Of a DNA stretch of 64,000 nucleotides, positions 50,339 to 58,597 are shown piece by piece; within the stretch, counting starts at the first letter, position 1; every line of letters begins with the position of its first letter. Below the pieces are notes generated by a model. It was given only the letters and a program-made list of their open reading frames with translations, searched no databases and was not told the origin of the DNA. This DNA is from Palsa-504 sp963844625. GTDB lineage: Bacteria; Actinomycetota; Actinomycetes; Streptosporangiales; Streptosporangiaceae. A program made the position numbers and the translations under genes. The stretch lies in assembly GCA_963844625.1 (NCBI GenBank), contig CAWJPF010000018.1, forward strand, positions 62,001 through 126,000, read 5' to 3'.

Positions 50339-51559
50339 ATGGTCCCGGCGCTGCTCCGCGAGGTCGCGTTCCGGCGGTACTGGAGCGCGTCGACGATCTC
50401 GATGTTCGGCGACCAGATCTCCGGGATCGCGCTGCCGCTCGCGGCCGTGCTCGTGCTGCACGCCGGGGCCGCCCAGATGGGCTACCTGACCGCGCTTGAG
50501 TGGCTGCCCAGCCTGGCGTTCGGGCTGCCCGCGGGCGCCTGGGTGGACCGGCGCGGGCGGCGCCGGGCGACGATGATCACGGCCGACCTGGGTCGGGCCG
50601 CGCTGTTCGCCAGCATCCCGGTCTTTTACGCGCTGCACGTGCTGACGCTGGCGCAGCTGTACCTGGTGACGTTCGGCGCCGGGACGCTGAGCATCGTGTT
50701 CGACGTGTCGGACGCGACGCTGTTCGTGTCCCTGGTGACGCCCGAGCGGTACGTGGACGGGCAGTCGCTGATCTACGGCAGCCGGGCGCTGTCGTTCGTG
50801 GGCGGGCCGAGCCTCGGCGGCGTGCTGGTGCAGGTGCTGACCGCGCCGTTCGCCATCGCGGCTGACGTGCTGTCGTTCCTCGGCTCGGCGTTCTTCCTGA
50901 GCCGGATCCGGCCCGCCGAGCCGCCGGCCGACGACGGCCAGGGGTCGGTCATGGCCGGCGTGCGGTTCATCGCCGGCTCGGGCATCGTCCGCGGGTCGCT
51001 GATCGCGGTGGCCACCATCAACTTCTTCAACCTCATGTTCTTCGCGCTCTACCTGCTCTACGCGGTCCGCGTGCTGCACATCCGGGCCGGCCTGGTCGGC
51101 TTGCTGCTTGGCGTGGCCGCGCTGGGCGGCGTGGGCGGCGCGCTGGTCACCAAGCGCATCGCGGCGCGGATCGGGGCCGGCTGGGCGTACGCGGCCGGCT
51201 GCCTGCTGTTTACCGCGCCGCTGGTTCTGTGGCCGCTCGCGCACGGGCGTCTGGTCTCGGTGCTGGCGACGCTGTTCGTGGCGGAATTCCTGTCCGGCTT
51301 CGGGGTGATGATGCTCGACATCAGCATCGGGGCGATCTTCGCCGCGGTGATTCCCGACAGGCTCAGGTCCCGGGTCACCGGGGCGTTCCAGGCCGCCAAC
51401 TACGGCACCCGGCCGCTCGGCGCGGTACTCGGGGGCCTGCTCGGGGCGTCGTTCGGGCTGCGGCCGGCGCTGTGGGTGGCGGTGCTGGGCGGGGTGGCCG
51501 GCGCGTTGCTGGTGCTGGCCACGCCGGTGCCGAGGTTCCGGATGCCGACGGCGGGCTAA
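50339..51559 (+). CDS. MFS transporter (efflux type)
   Basis: A 406-residue protein with about twelve helices. REVAFRRYWSASTISMFGDQ, PAGAWVDRRGRRRATMITAD and RLRSRVTGAFQAANYGTRPLG are the MFS_3 landmarks. It starts one base after the ArsR-type stop and is therefore under the same palindromic operator; probable function is export of the compound sensed by the regulator. It ends five bases before the convergent PPOX gene. Confidence 0.9.
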   Translation: MVPALLREVAFRRYWSASTISMFGDQISGIALPLAAVLVLHAGAAQMGYLTALEWLPSLAFGLPAGAWVDRRGRRRATMITADLGRAALFASIPVFYALHVLTLAQLYLVTFGAGTLSIVFDVSDATLFVSLVTPERYVDGQSLIYGSRALSFVGGPSLGGVLVQVLTAPFAIAADVLSFLGSAFFLSRIRPAEPPADDGQGSVMAGVRFIAGSGIVRGSLIAVATINFFNLMFFALYLLYAVRVLHIRAGLVGLLLGVAALGGVGGALVTKRIAARIGAGWAYAAGCLLFTAPLVLWPLAHGRLVSVLATLFVAEFLSGFGVMMLDISIGAIFAAVIPDRLRSRVTGAFQAANYGTRPLGAVLGGLLGASFGLRPALWVAVLGGVAGALLVLATPVPRFRMPTAG

Positions 51560-51563
51560 GGGG

Positions 51564-51974
51564 CTACCGGTGGACGGTCCGCCGGGGGCCGGACTGGAGC
51601 GCGTCGTCGCCGTAGGGACGCCCGTCCAGGTTCCAGCTCCACGAGATCTCCGGGGTGATCCGCAGGTACGCGCCGGAGCCGAACTGGCCGGCGCGCTCGA
51701 TCAGCTCGGCCGTCCCGTAGACCCGCAGGAACCGCGGCGTCCACGGGCTGGTGGACACGAGGTCGTCGACTACCAGGGCGACTTTGGCGTGGCCCGCCTG
51801 GACGTTACGGTACTTCCTGGTTTTCTCCGGCGCCCGGCCGCCGACGTAGAAGTAGGTCCCGTCGAACTCGAAACCCACCGGGGCGACGTCCGGCTGGTCG
51901 TCCGCGCCGACGGTGGCGATCCTGGCCAGCGGCTGCGACTTCAGGTAGGCGACCTCTGCTTCGGTGAACGCCAT
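51564..51974 (-). CDS. PPOX-class F420-dependent oxidoreductase
   Basis: A 136-residue split-barrel flavin/deazaflavin protein: FTEAEVAYLKSQPLARIATV, PDVAPVGFEFDGTYFYVGG, KYRNVQAGHAKVALVVDDL and RITPEISWSWNLDG. The last block is found in the MSMEG_5819-type group of F420-binding reductases. GAGGGAG precedes ATG 51974. A 7-bp inverted repeat lies 30-50 bases upstream of the start. The substrate is unknown. Confidence 0.87.
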   Translation of the reverse strand: MAFTEAEVAYLKSQPLARIATVGADDQPDVAPVGFEFDGTYFYVGGRAPEKTRKYRNVQAGHAKVALVVDDLVSTSPWTPRFLRVYGTAELIERAGQFGSGAYLRITPEISWSWNLDGRPYGDDALQSGPRRTVHR

Positions 51975-52003
51975 CGGGCCACTCCCTCGTTAGTTCACGT
52001 CAC

Positions 52004-52021
52004 TTACTATAAACATAGTAA
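52004..52021 (-). promoter_or_regulatory. Inverted repeat upstream of the PPOX gene
   Basis: TTACTAT and ATAGTAA pair perfectly around a four-base AAAC spacer. It is AT-rich and 30 bases before the start, a good position for an operator or -10 region. The spacer is the reverse complement of the GTTT in the ArsR-type operator at 49684, but the half-sites differ. Confidence 0.5.
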
Positions 52022-52242
52022 ACATTTGGCCGAACGGGCAGGGGTTTCCCAAGACGCCGGACCATTAACGCGGTCCGGGGAAGCCGCCGGGGTCATGCGC
52101 CGCGAACACGGTGACATCGGGATGAACCGCGGCGAAGGCGCGCGACTGTACCGGACCGGTGCGGTGGCGATACCTTGGAGGCATTCAGCTGCCTTACCTC
52201 TGGGCTTTCGCGGTCATGCGGGGGCGGAACAGGAGCTGGCCG

Positions 52243-53208
52243 ATGAATGACCGGCGCGACGCGGTCCGGGCTGACGCCACGCTTCGGCGGCCCGCCGTCG
52301 ACCCTGACGTCCCGCGCCGCGACCGCGCCCTGCTGACCGCCCCGGGCACCCTCCTCACCCCGGCCTACCGGGACCGGCCCGCCCGGCACCGCGACTACCT
52401 GCCCACCGACCCCGGCAGGCGCGGAGCGGCAATCGACGGGGCGGTCATGGGCATGAGCGCGGCCGCGTTCACCGCGATCTTCGGCACGATCCCGCTGGCC
52501 ATCGGGGTGCTGGTCTTTCAGGCGCCGACGAGCTGGGAGTCCGCCTCCAGTCGTTATGCCGTGCTTTTCGCGGAGATCATCGCCGCGGCCACCGCCGTCG
52601 TCCTGGTCACCTGGATCGCCCGCTTCGGGGCGCCCGGCGGCAAGGTTCCGGCCGAGACCGCCGCGCGCACCTATCACGGCCGCTACCTGACCGGGGACGA
52701 CTTCGATGCCCGGGCCAGGGTGCTGCTGCGGCGGGCGCAGGACGCGGTCGACTCCGTCACCTCGGCCGAGGTCTACCGGGCCGGCCTGCTGGACGAACCC
52801 GCCTCGGGCGCCCTCGCTGACCAGGAATGGGACATCGCGCTCGCCGTTCACGAGCAGGCCCGGCTCCGCGCCCGGCGGGCCGAACTGCCGGCGGCCAGCG
52901 GCGACCCGGTGACCAGCGCCGGCCCAGTGACCGGCGCGCTGCTCGATCGCCAGGTCCAGGCGGCGCAACTCGCGGACGCCAGCGTCGCCAACCGGGTCGC
53001 AGCGCTAGAGCGCTACGCCGCCGAGGTCCGCGAGGCGGACGCCGCCTACCGGGACTGGCAGCAGGCCGGGGCCCTGGCCGAGCTCAGCGACCAGCACCTG
53101 GAAATGCTCGCCCGTACCGCCGCCGATGAGCACAACGTCGCCGCGATCGAGGCCAAGTCGCAGCGCGCCCGCGCGGTCCGCCTCGCGTTCCGCGAACTGC
53201 TCGGCTGA
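52243..53208 (+). CDS. Hypothetical membrane protein with coiled-coil-like C-terminus
   Basis: About 321 residues. A charged N-terminus (LTPAYRDRPARHRDYLPTDP) leads to two membrane helices, SAAAFTAIFGTIPLAIGVLVF and FAEIIAAATAVVLVTWIARF. The remaining 190 residues are hydrophilic, helical and Ala/Arg-rich (ALLDRQVQAAQLADASVANR, ALERYAAEVREADAAYRDWQ), suitable for a coiled coil in the cytoplasm. ATG 52243 follows AGGAGCTGG. I do not recognise a family. The 220 bases upstream hold nothing clear apart from the PPOX promoter. Confidence 0.65.
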   Translation: MNDRRDAVRADATLRRPAVDPDVPRRDRALLTAPGTLLTPAYRDRPARHRDYLPTDPGRRGAAIDGAVMGMSAAAFTAIFGTIPLAIGVLVFQAPTSWESASSRYAVLFAEIIAAATAVVLVTWIARFGAPGGKVPAETAARTYHGRYLTGDDFDARARVLLRRAQDAVDSVTSAEVYRAGLLDEPASGALADQEWDIALAVHEQARLRARRAELPAASGDPVTSAGPVTGALLDRQVQAAQLADASVANRVAALERYAAEVREADAAYRDWQQAGALAELSDQHLEMLARTAADEHNVAAIEAKSQRARAVRLAFRELLG

Positions 53209-53244
53209 TCACGCGCCGCCTGCGGCGAGGTGACGGGCGAGCGG

Positions 53245-54327
53245 TCAGGAGCCGTCGGCGGGCAGGCCGAAGGCGGCGGGGTGCAGCCAGCGGGCGATGG
53301 CCGCCACTGCCTGGGAGTTGCGGGGGCTTGGCGTGACCTCGTCGTAGCTGAGCGGGAGGAAGCAGCGGTTTTTCACGGCGGTGAGGTTCTTGGTGATCGG
53401 GCTGGTTTCCAGGAACTTCTCCTTCTGCGCGGCCGTCGGGGTTCCGTAGTCGTTGATGATGATGCACTGCGGGTCGGCCTTGACGACCTGCTCCCAGGAC
53501 ACCGACGTAAAGCTCTGCTTCAGGGTCGCGAAGATGTTGGTCCCGCCGCCGAGGCTGATGAGGGCGGTCGGCATCGCGAGCCCGGCGCCGGTGAACGGCG
53601 CGGCCTCGCCGCTGTCGTAGTCGAACACCGTGACCGGCTTGAGCCCGGCGACCTTGGCCTGCGCGGCGGCTACCTGCGCCTGCATGGCGCCGATCACCCG
53701 CTGGGCGCGCGTGCGGACATTGAAGATCTCGCCCAGGTTGCGCAGGTCCTGGTAGGTGTCGTCGATGCTGACTGAGTCCTTGCCCGGCTGCACACGGGCG
53801 CAGGATTCGGTCAGGACAAGGGTCTTGATGCCGTACTTGGCCAGGCCCTGCGGCGTGAGGTTGGTGCCGGTCTGCAGGCCGTAGTCCCAGCCGGCGAACA
53901 GGAAGTCCGGATGGAGGCCGACCAGTTCCTCCAGGGTGAAGTAGTCGGAGGAGACGTCGCGTACCTGGCGGAAGCCTGCCAGGTAGGCGGTCGGCACCGG
54001 CTGTCCGACGGGGCCGTCGCCGGTGACGCCGAAGGTGCCGGCCATGCGGGATTCCAGGCCGAGCGCCAGCATGTCTTCTGTGGTGTTGATGTCGTTGGAT
54101 ACGGCCCGCGTGGGCGCCGAATCGTAACTGACCGGCACGCCGCAGCTGGTGACCGTGACCGGATAGTCAGCCGTCTTCGGCGAGGAGGAAGAGCTAGCCG
54201 AGGAAGCAGCAGATCCGCCGCAGCCCGCCAGGCATACGCCGGCTAGCACGAGCGCGCCGGCGAATGCCGTCCGCCGGGAGGTACGGCCGCGGACGGGTCT
54301 GTGCCGGGAAGGTGATGACAGGAGCAC
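53245..54327 (-). CDS. Substrate-binding lipoprotein of a cobalamin/iron-complex ABC importer
   Basis: A 360-residue lipoprotein. Arg-rich start, hydrophobic stretch and lipobox LAGC with a Ser-rich linker; the mature part is a periplasmic-binding protein type III (APTRAVSNDINTTEDMLALG, LEELVGLHPDFLFAGWDYGL, VSWEQVVKADPQCIIINDYG). It resembles BtuF/FepB-type proteins. As third gene of a permease-ATPase-binding protein operon under a cobalamin riboswitch, it probably binds a corrinoid, though a metal chelate is possible. It lies 12 bases after the ATPase stop. Confidence 0.88.
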   Translation of the reverse strand: MLLSSPSRHRPVRGRTSRRTAFAGALVLAGVCLAGCGGSAASSASSSSSPKTADYPVTVTSCGVPVSYDSAPTRAVSNDINTTEDMLALGLESRMAGTFGVTGDGPVGQPVPTAYLAGFRQVRDVSSDYFTLEELVGLHPDFLFAGWDYGLQTGTNLTPQGLAKYGIKTLVLTESCARVQPGKDSVSIDDTYQDLRNLGEIFNVRTRAQRVIGAMQAQVAAAQAKVAGLKPVTVFDYDSGEAAPFTGAGLAMPTALISLGGGTNIFATLKQSFTSVSWEQVVKADPQCIIINDYGTPTAAQKEKFLETSPITKNLTAVKNRCFLPLSYDEVTPSPRNSQAVAAIARWLHPAAFGLPADGS

Positions 54328-54338
54328 CGATGTGCCTT

Positions 54339-55169
54339 TCAGTGGCCGGCCCCGGCGGGCGGGACCGGTGGATGCGCGGTTCGGGGAGAGGGCGCTTGCG
54401 TGGTGCGGGAGCGCCGCGGGATCAGGTGCGGGGTGCCGGTCTCGGGGTGGGCGATGACCAGGACATCCGTGCCGTAGGCGTCGCGGATGGTGTCGGCGGT
54501 GAGCACGGACCCGGGCGGGCCGCCGGCGATGAGGTGACCGTCGGCGATCAGGTGCACGGTGTCGCAGAACAGCGCCGCCAGGCTGAGGTCGTGGATGGCG
54601 GCCAGGACCGTGATGCCGAGCGTCGCCACGAGTTCGAGGATCTCGACCTGGTAGCGGATGTCGAGGTGGCTGGTCGGCTCGTCCAGGATCAGGTGATCAG
54701 CGCCCTGGGCGATGGCCTGCGCGATCAGCACCCGCTGCTTCTCACCGCCCGAAAGCGTGTTGAAGCCGCGGTACGCCAGGTCCTGGCAGCCGACCTGCCG
54801 GATGGCCTGGTCCGCGAGGGCGTGATCGCTGTCGTCATCGCGGTCGAAGGACCGCTTGTGCGGGGTGCGGCCGATCATGACCATCTCCAGGACCGTGAAG
54901 TCGAACTCCAGGGTGAATTCCTGCGCGACCACGGCGATCCGCCTCGCAGCGTCCCTGGGCCGCAGCGACAGCAGGTCCGCGCCGTCCAAGAGGACCCGGC
55001 CGGCCGATGGCTTGTGCACTCGGTAAATGGCCTTGAGGATGGTCGACTTCCCGCTTCCGTTGGGCCCGAGCAGGCCGGTGAAGCTGCCGTCCGGGACCTT
55101 GAAGCCGATGTCGCTGACGATCCGCCGGCTGGCGATGTCTACCGACATGTCCTGCAGCTCCAGGCTCAT
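54339..55169 (-). CDS. ABC importer ATP-binding protein (BtuD/FecE-like)
   Basis: A 276-residue ATPase: Walker A GPNGSGKST, Q-loop VVAQEFTLEFDF, signature LSGGEKQRVLIAQAIAQG, Walker B HLILDEPTSHLD and switch His in AAIHDLSLAA. The C-terminal tail from residue 240 is Pro/Thr-rich and variable. The ATG overlaps the permease stop (ATGA), so they are translationally coupled. The ATPase drives uptake by the FecCD-type permease. Confidence 0.92.
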   Translation of the reverse strand: MSLELQDMSVDIASRRIVSDIGFKVPDGSFTGLLGPNGSGKSTILKAIYRVHKPSAGRVLLDGADLLSLRPRDAARRIAVVAQEFTLEFDFTVLEMVMIGRTPHKRSFDRDDDSDHALADQAIRQVGCQDLAYRGFNTLSGGEKQRVLIAQAIAQGADHLILDEPTSHLDIRYQVEILELVATLGITVLAAIHDLSLAALFCDTVHLIADGHLIAGGPPGSVLTADTIRDAYGTDVLVIAHPETGTPHLIPRRSRTTQAPSPRTAHPPVPPAGAGH

Positions 55170-56257
55170 CCGGACGCCCCGTATAGGTAGGGGCGGCGGC
55201 GGATCAAGATGATCAGGACCGGCGCCCCGATGAATGCGGTGATCACGCCGATCGGCATCTCCTGCGGCGCGACGATGACGCGGGCCAGCAGGTCACCGAG
55301 CACCATGAAGGCCGCGCCGAACAGGACGCCGACCGGCAGGACCCGGCGATGATCGGAGCCGACCATCAGCCGGACGATGTGCGGCACGACCAGGCCCACG
55401 AACCCGATGACGCCGCTCACCGCGACGGCCACGCCCGCCATCAGCGAGGTGACGATAAACAGGTTGCGGCGCAGCCCGTGCACGTCGATGCCCAGTGCCG
55501 CGGCCGGCCCGGAGCCCAGCGCAAGCGCGTTCAGTGACCGGCCCTGGGCGAGCAGATAGCCGATGGCGATAGCGAGGGTGATGGCGGGGATCGGCAACTG
55601 CGGCCAGGTGGCCAGCCCGAAGGAGCCGAGCAGCCAGAAAAGTACCGACTGGGTGGCTTGCGGGTTGCCGCGGAAGATCAGGAAGCTGGTCACCGACTCG
55701 AACAGCGCGGACAGCACGACACCGCACAAGATGAGCTGGGTGGGGGCCAGTGCACGGCCCTGGCGCGAGACGAGGAATACCGCGGCCATCGCGCCGAACG
55801 CTCCCAGCACACTGCCCACCGAGATCGCCCAGACGCCCAGCGAGGCGAACGCCCCGAACAGCAGTACGGCGGTCGCGCCGACGCTGGCGCCGGACGAGAC
55901 GCCAAGCAGGAACGGATCGGCCAGGGCGTTGCGGACAAGGACCTGGACGACAGTCCCCGCTGTAGTCAGCGCCGCGCCGACCAGCGCGGCCAGCAGGACC
56001 CGGGGAAACCTGATCTCCCAGACAATGGCGTCGGTGACGCTATAGGTCGGATGGCCGGCGAGATGATCCCCGATCACCCCCAGGACCGCCGCCGGGCTGA
56101 GCGGCACCGAGCCGATCGCTATGCCCAGGATCATGGTCACCAGCAGGAACACGGCACACGCGGCCAGCGCGACGGGGAGCGGGACGTACCTGCGGCGCCC
56201 GGCCGGCTTTGGCGTAACAGCGGGCCGGTCCGCGGGAGCAGGGACGGCTGGCGCCAC
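55166..56257 (-). CDS. FecCD/BtuC-type ABC importer permease
   Basis: A 363-residue permease with about ten helices. IRFPRVLLAALVGAALTTAG and ALADPFLLGVSSGASVGAT are the standard FecCD blocks, and GFVGLVVPHIVRLMVGSDHR is the EAA-like coupling loop. The start is GTG 56257, ten bases after GAAGGAAGGGC, which is also found before the NiCoT gene. First gene of the importer operon, directly downstream of a cobalamin riboswitch. Confidence 0.92.
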   Translation of the reverse strand: MAPAVPAPADRPAVTPKPAGRRRYVPLPVALAACAVFLLVTMILGIAIGSVPLSPAAVLGVIGDHLAGHPTYSVTDAIVWEIRFPRVLLAALVGAALTTAGTVVQVLVRNALADPFLLGVSSGASVGATAVLLFGAFASLGVWAISVGSVLGAFGAMAAVFLVSRQGRALAPTQLILCGVVLSALFESVTSFLIFRGNPQATQSVLFWLLGSFGLATWPQLPIPAITLAIAIGYLLAQGRSLNALALGSGPAAALGIDVHGLRRNLFIVTSLMAGVAVAVSGVIGFVGLVVPHIVRLMVGSDHRRVLPVGVLFGAAFMVLGDLLARVIVAPQEMPIGVITAFIGAPVLIILIRRRPYLYGASG

Positions 56258-56266
56258 GTACGAACC

Positions 56267-56412
56267 GCCCTTCCTTCGAGGGCCATTTCGTCGGCGCAGG
56301 ATAGGCGACCGGGCTCGCCCCCCAAGGGGGGACCACCGTTGCGGGACAGCGCCGGGATCTCACCGGACTTCGCTGGTCCATGCGTCACCGCGGTCCTTGA
56401 CCGCGGTGACGT
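56267..56412 (-). ncRNA. Cobalamin riboswitch upstream of the ABC importer
   Basis: On the minus strand the B12-box region runs AGTCCGGTGAGATCCC, then GCTGTCCCGCAACGGT (56369-56335), followed by a C/G-rich hairpin and GAGCCCGGTCGCC, and ends with CCTCGAAGGAAGGGC that contains the ribosome site of the permease gene. These are the conserved core and 3' closing strand of cobalamin riboswitches. Translation-level control by hiding GGAAGG is inferred. A possible promoter lies upstream: TTGACG at 56443-56438 and TACGGT at 56419-56414, 18 bases apart. The 5' boundary is approximate. Confidence 0.85.
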
Positions 56413-56479
56413 CACCGTACGGGCCGGCCAGGCACGGCGTCAAGCACGCACAGGTAAATAGATGATCATCCAATCAGGC

Positions 56480-56507
56480 TTGACGCTCGCGGGATCGGCC
56501 TTATACG
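56480..56507 (+). promoter_or_regulatory. Sigma70-like promoter for the NiCoT leader
   Basis: TTGACG (56480-56485) and TATACG (56502-56507) are separated by 16 bases, just before the plus-strand riboswitch. Confidence 0.6.
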
Positions 56508-56514
56508 TTGCTTG

Positions 56515-56663
56515 TCGCCTCTGGTCGCACGCCGGGGGTGGTAGCCAGTCCAGCGAAGTCCGGTGTGATCCCGGTACTGTCCCGCAACGGTAAAGCCCCC
56601 CGGGGGACGAGTCCGGTCGCCTGGCCTGGCCCGCCGGCGAACACCAGTCCTCGAAGGAAGGGC
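56515..56663 (+). ncRNA. Cobalamin riboswitch upstream of the nickel/cobalt transporter
   Basis: The core CCAGCGAAGTCCGGTG, then GATCCCGGTACTGTCCC and GCAACGGT (56549-56591), is nearly identical to that of the opposing minus-strand riboswitch. ACGAGTCCGGTCGCC follows, and the element ends with CCTCGAAGGAAGGGC, the ribosome site of the transporter gene eight bases before ATG 56671. Cobalamin should lower transporter synthesis. The 5' boundary is approximate. Confidence 0.88.
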
Positions 56664-56670
56664 AGAGTAC

Positions 56671-57822
56671 ATGCCTGGTGGCCAGGGTCGGCTGCGACGG
56701 ATCGGCGCGGACCTGTCGGGCCGCGAATGGGGCCGGCTCATCGCGATGTTCGGATTCATCCTGGCCATCAACGCCGCGGGCTGGGGCATCTACGTCCTGG
56801 CCGTGATGCCGCACCACTTCAACTACCAGGGTGAAGGCGGCAGCCGAGGCCTCGGTGTCGGGCTCGGGGTCGCCATCACCGCGTGGTTCCTCGGATTCCG
56901 GCACGCGTTCGACGCCGACCACATCTCCTGCATCGACAACACCACCCGTAAGCTGATGGCCGACGGGAAACGGCCGCTGGGCAGCGGGTTCTTCTTCTCG
57001 TTCGGCCACTCTACGATCGTCGTGCTGGTCGGCGTGGGCATCACCATCGCGGCCAGAGCCGTGTTCGGCGCGGTGGTGAACCCGGGTTCGGCCTACGAGA
57101 CGGCCGGCGGGGCGGCCGGGACGCTGGTCTCAGCGGCTTTCCTGTACCTGATCGCCGTGCTGAACCTGATCGTGCTGGCCGGCATCGCCAAGGTCTTCCG
57201 CGACATGCGCCGAGGCACTTACGACGAGGCCGAGCTCGAAGCCCAGCTGCAAGCCCGCGGGCTGATGTACCGGTTCTTCGGCCGGTTCATGAAATCCATC
57301 ACGCACACCTGGCAGCTGTACTTCGTCGGCCTGGTCTTCGGCATCGGCTTCGACACCGCCACCGAGGTCGTACTGCTCGCCGCCACCGCGTACGCCGCGA
57401 TCCAGGGCCTGCCGTACTACGCCGTGCTCGCACTGCCGTTCCTGTTCTCCGGCGGCATGATGCTGTTCGACACCCTCGACGGCGCCTTCATGAACTTCGC
57501 CTATGGCTGGGCGTTCGCCCGGCCGGTCCGCAAGGTCTACTACAACCTGGTCATCACCGGGCTGTCCATCGGCGCGGCATTCATCATCGGCACCATCGAG
57601 ATCCTCGGCATCTTGACCACTGAGGCGCACCTGAGCGGCGGATTCTGGTCGGTGATGGCGAACTTCAACATCAACGTCGCGGGGTTCTGCATCGCCGGCC
57701 TGTTCGTCCTGGTCTGGGCGGCGGCACTCCTCTACTGGCGGCTGGGGAAGGTCGAAGCCCGGTGGACCGCCAACGTCGCCGCCGGGTCAACCCAAACCCC
57801 CCAGCCAGTATCTGACTCGTGA
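56671..57822 (+). CDS. NiCoT family nickel/cobalt transporter (HoxN/NixA-like)
   Basis: A 383-residue permease with eight helices. The signature of helix 2 is RHAFDADHISCIDN (HX4DH), with later blocks FFFSFGHSTIVVLVG, LVFGIGFDTATEVVLL and GGMMLFDTLDGAFMNFAYGW. These are the metal-selecting motifs of the NiCoT family. Under a cobalamin riboswitch the physiological ion is most likely cobalt for B12 synthesis. AAGGAAGGG precedes the ATG. Divergent from the ABC importer operon. Confidence 0.94.
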   Translation: MPGGQGRLRRIGADLSGREWGRLIAMFGFILAINAAGWGIYVLAVMPHHFNYQGEGGSRGLGVGLGVAITAWFLGFRHAFDADHISCIDNTTRKLMADGKRPLGSGFFFSFGHSTIVVLVGVGITIAARAVFGAVVNPGSAYETAGGAAGTLVSAAFLYLIAVLNLIVLAGIAKVFRDMRRGTYDEAELEAQLQARGLMYRFFGRFMKSITHTWQLYFVGLVFGIGFDTATEVVLLAATAYAAIQGLPYYAVLALPFLFSGGMMLFDTLDGAFMNFAYGWAFARPVRKVYYNLVITGLSIGAAFIIGTIEILGILTTEAHLSGGFWSVMANFNINVAGFCIAGLFVLVWAAALLYWRLGKVEARWTANVAAGSTQTPQPVSDS

Positions 57823-57924
57823 CCCGCCATGGCGGCGAGGTACCGCTTCCCGCTCCTGCGGTCAGGGCTCGCTTAAGCCGTGTCGGCCGTTATTTCAGCT
57901 TCGCGGACGTTCGGTACCGGGGCC

Positions 57925-58560
57925 CTATCTACTAAGGGTGGACGGCCCTAGCTGATCATGGACGGCGGAGAGCAGGGTGGCGTAGGCGCGGACTAGCGTC
58001 GCGTGCTCCAGCGGAAGCAGCGGGCTGTCGGGTTGGCAGCCCTGCTCGACCCACTGATCGGACAGGCGCATGGCCTGGGCGCGGTGCACCGCGGCGGGCC
58101 GGAGCTCGTCCTCGGGCTGGCCGTAGAGGTAGCAGTACAGGCGGGTAATCGACTCAACCAGGTCGTCGTAGCTAGATCCCTGGCCGTACTGGGCCTCCCG
58201 GTGCACGCGCCACCAGTCGACCTCGAGTTCGGCGGCCCGCGCCGGGTTGGCCGGCTCACCGTAGGTCAGCCTGACCAGCGCGTAGAACCGCCGCATGCAG
58301 GCCCGGGCCCGGTCGGGATGGTTGTCAGGGAACGGCGCCCACGCCTGGATGGCGCGCAGCGCCAGCCAGGCGCCGTGCAGGGTCCGGTACCAGTCCATGC
58401 CGAAGCCCATTTTGACCAGCCCGACGGAAGCCATCAGTACCTGCGGCCAGTTCCGCAGGTAATATCCCACCCACGCCCGGTATTCGAGGTCCGCGAGACG
58501 GACAGGGTTGAAGGACCGGAGCCGAGTTGGCGTCCCGGTGCTGCCTTTTCCAGTGCCCAT
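57925..58560 (-). CDS. Conserved actinobacterial hypothetical protein
   Basis: About 211 residues, soluble and helical, with conserved-looking aromatic blocks: LADLEYRAWVGYYLRNWPQV, LVKMGFGMDWYRTLHGAWLA, AWAPFPDNHPDRARACMRRF and EVDWWRVHREAQYG. I recall similar proteins in Streptomyces and relatives without assigned function. ATG 58560 follows AAAGGAAACT and replaces a longer open frame to 58650. It is convergent with the NiCoT gene and on the same strand as the DUF1348 gene upstream. Confidence 0.65.
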   Translation of the reverse strand: MGTGKGSTGTPTRLRSFNPVRLADLEYRAWVGYYLRNWPQVLMASVGLVKMGFGMDWYRTLHGAWLALRAIQAWAPFPDNHPDRARACMRRFYALVRLTYGEPANPARAAELEVDWWRVHREAQYGQGSSYDDLVESITRLYCYLYGQPEDELRPAAVHRAQAMRLSDQWVEQGCQPDSPLLPLEHATLVRAYATLLSAVHDQLGPSTLSR

Positions 58561-58597
58561 AGTTTCCTTTGGCTGTCCGCGTGGGCCGGCTATCCCT

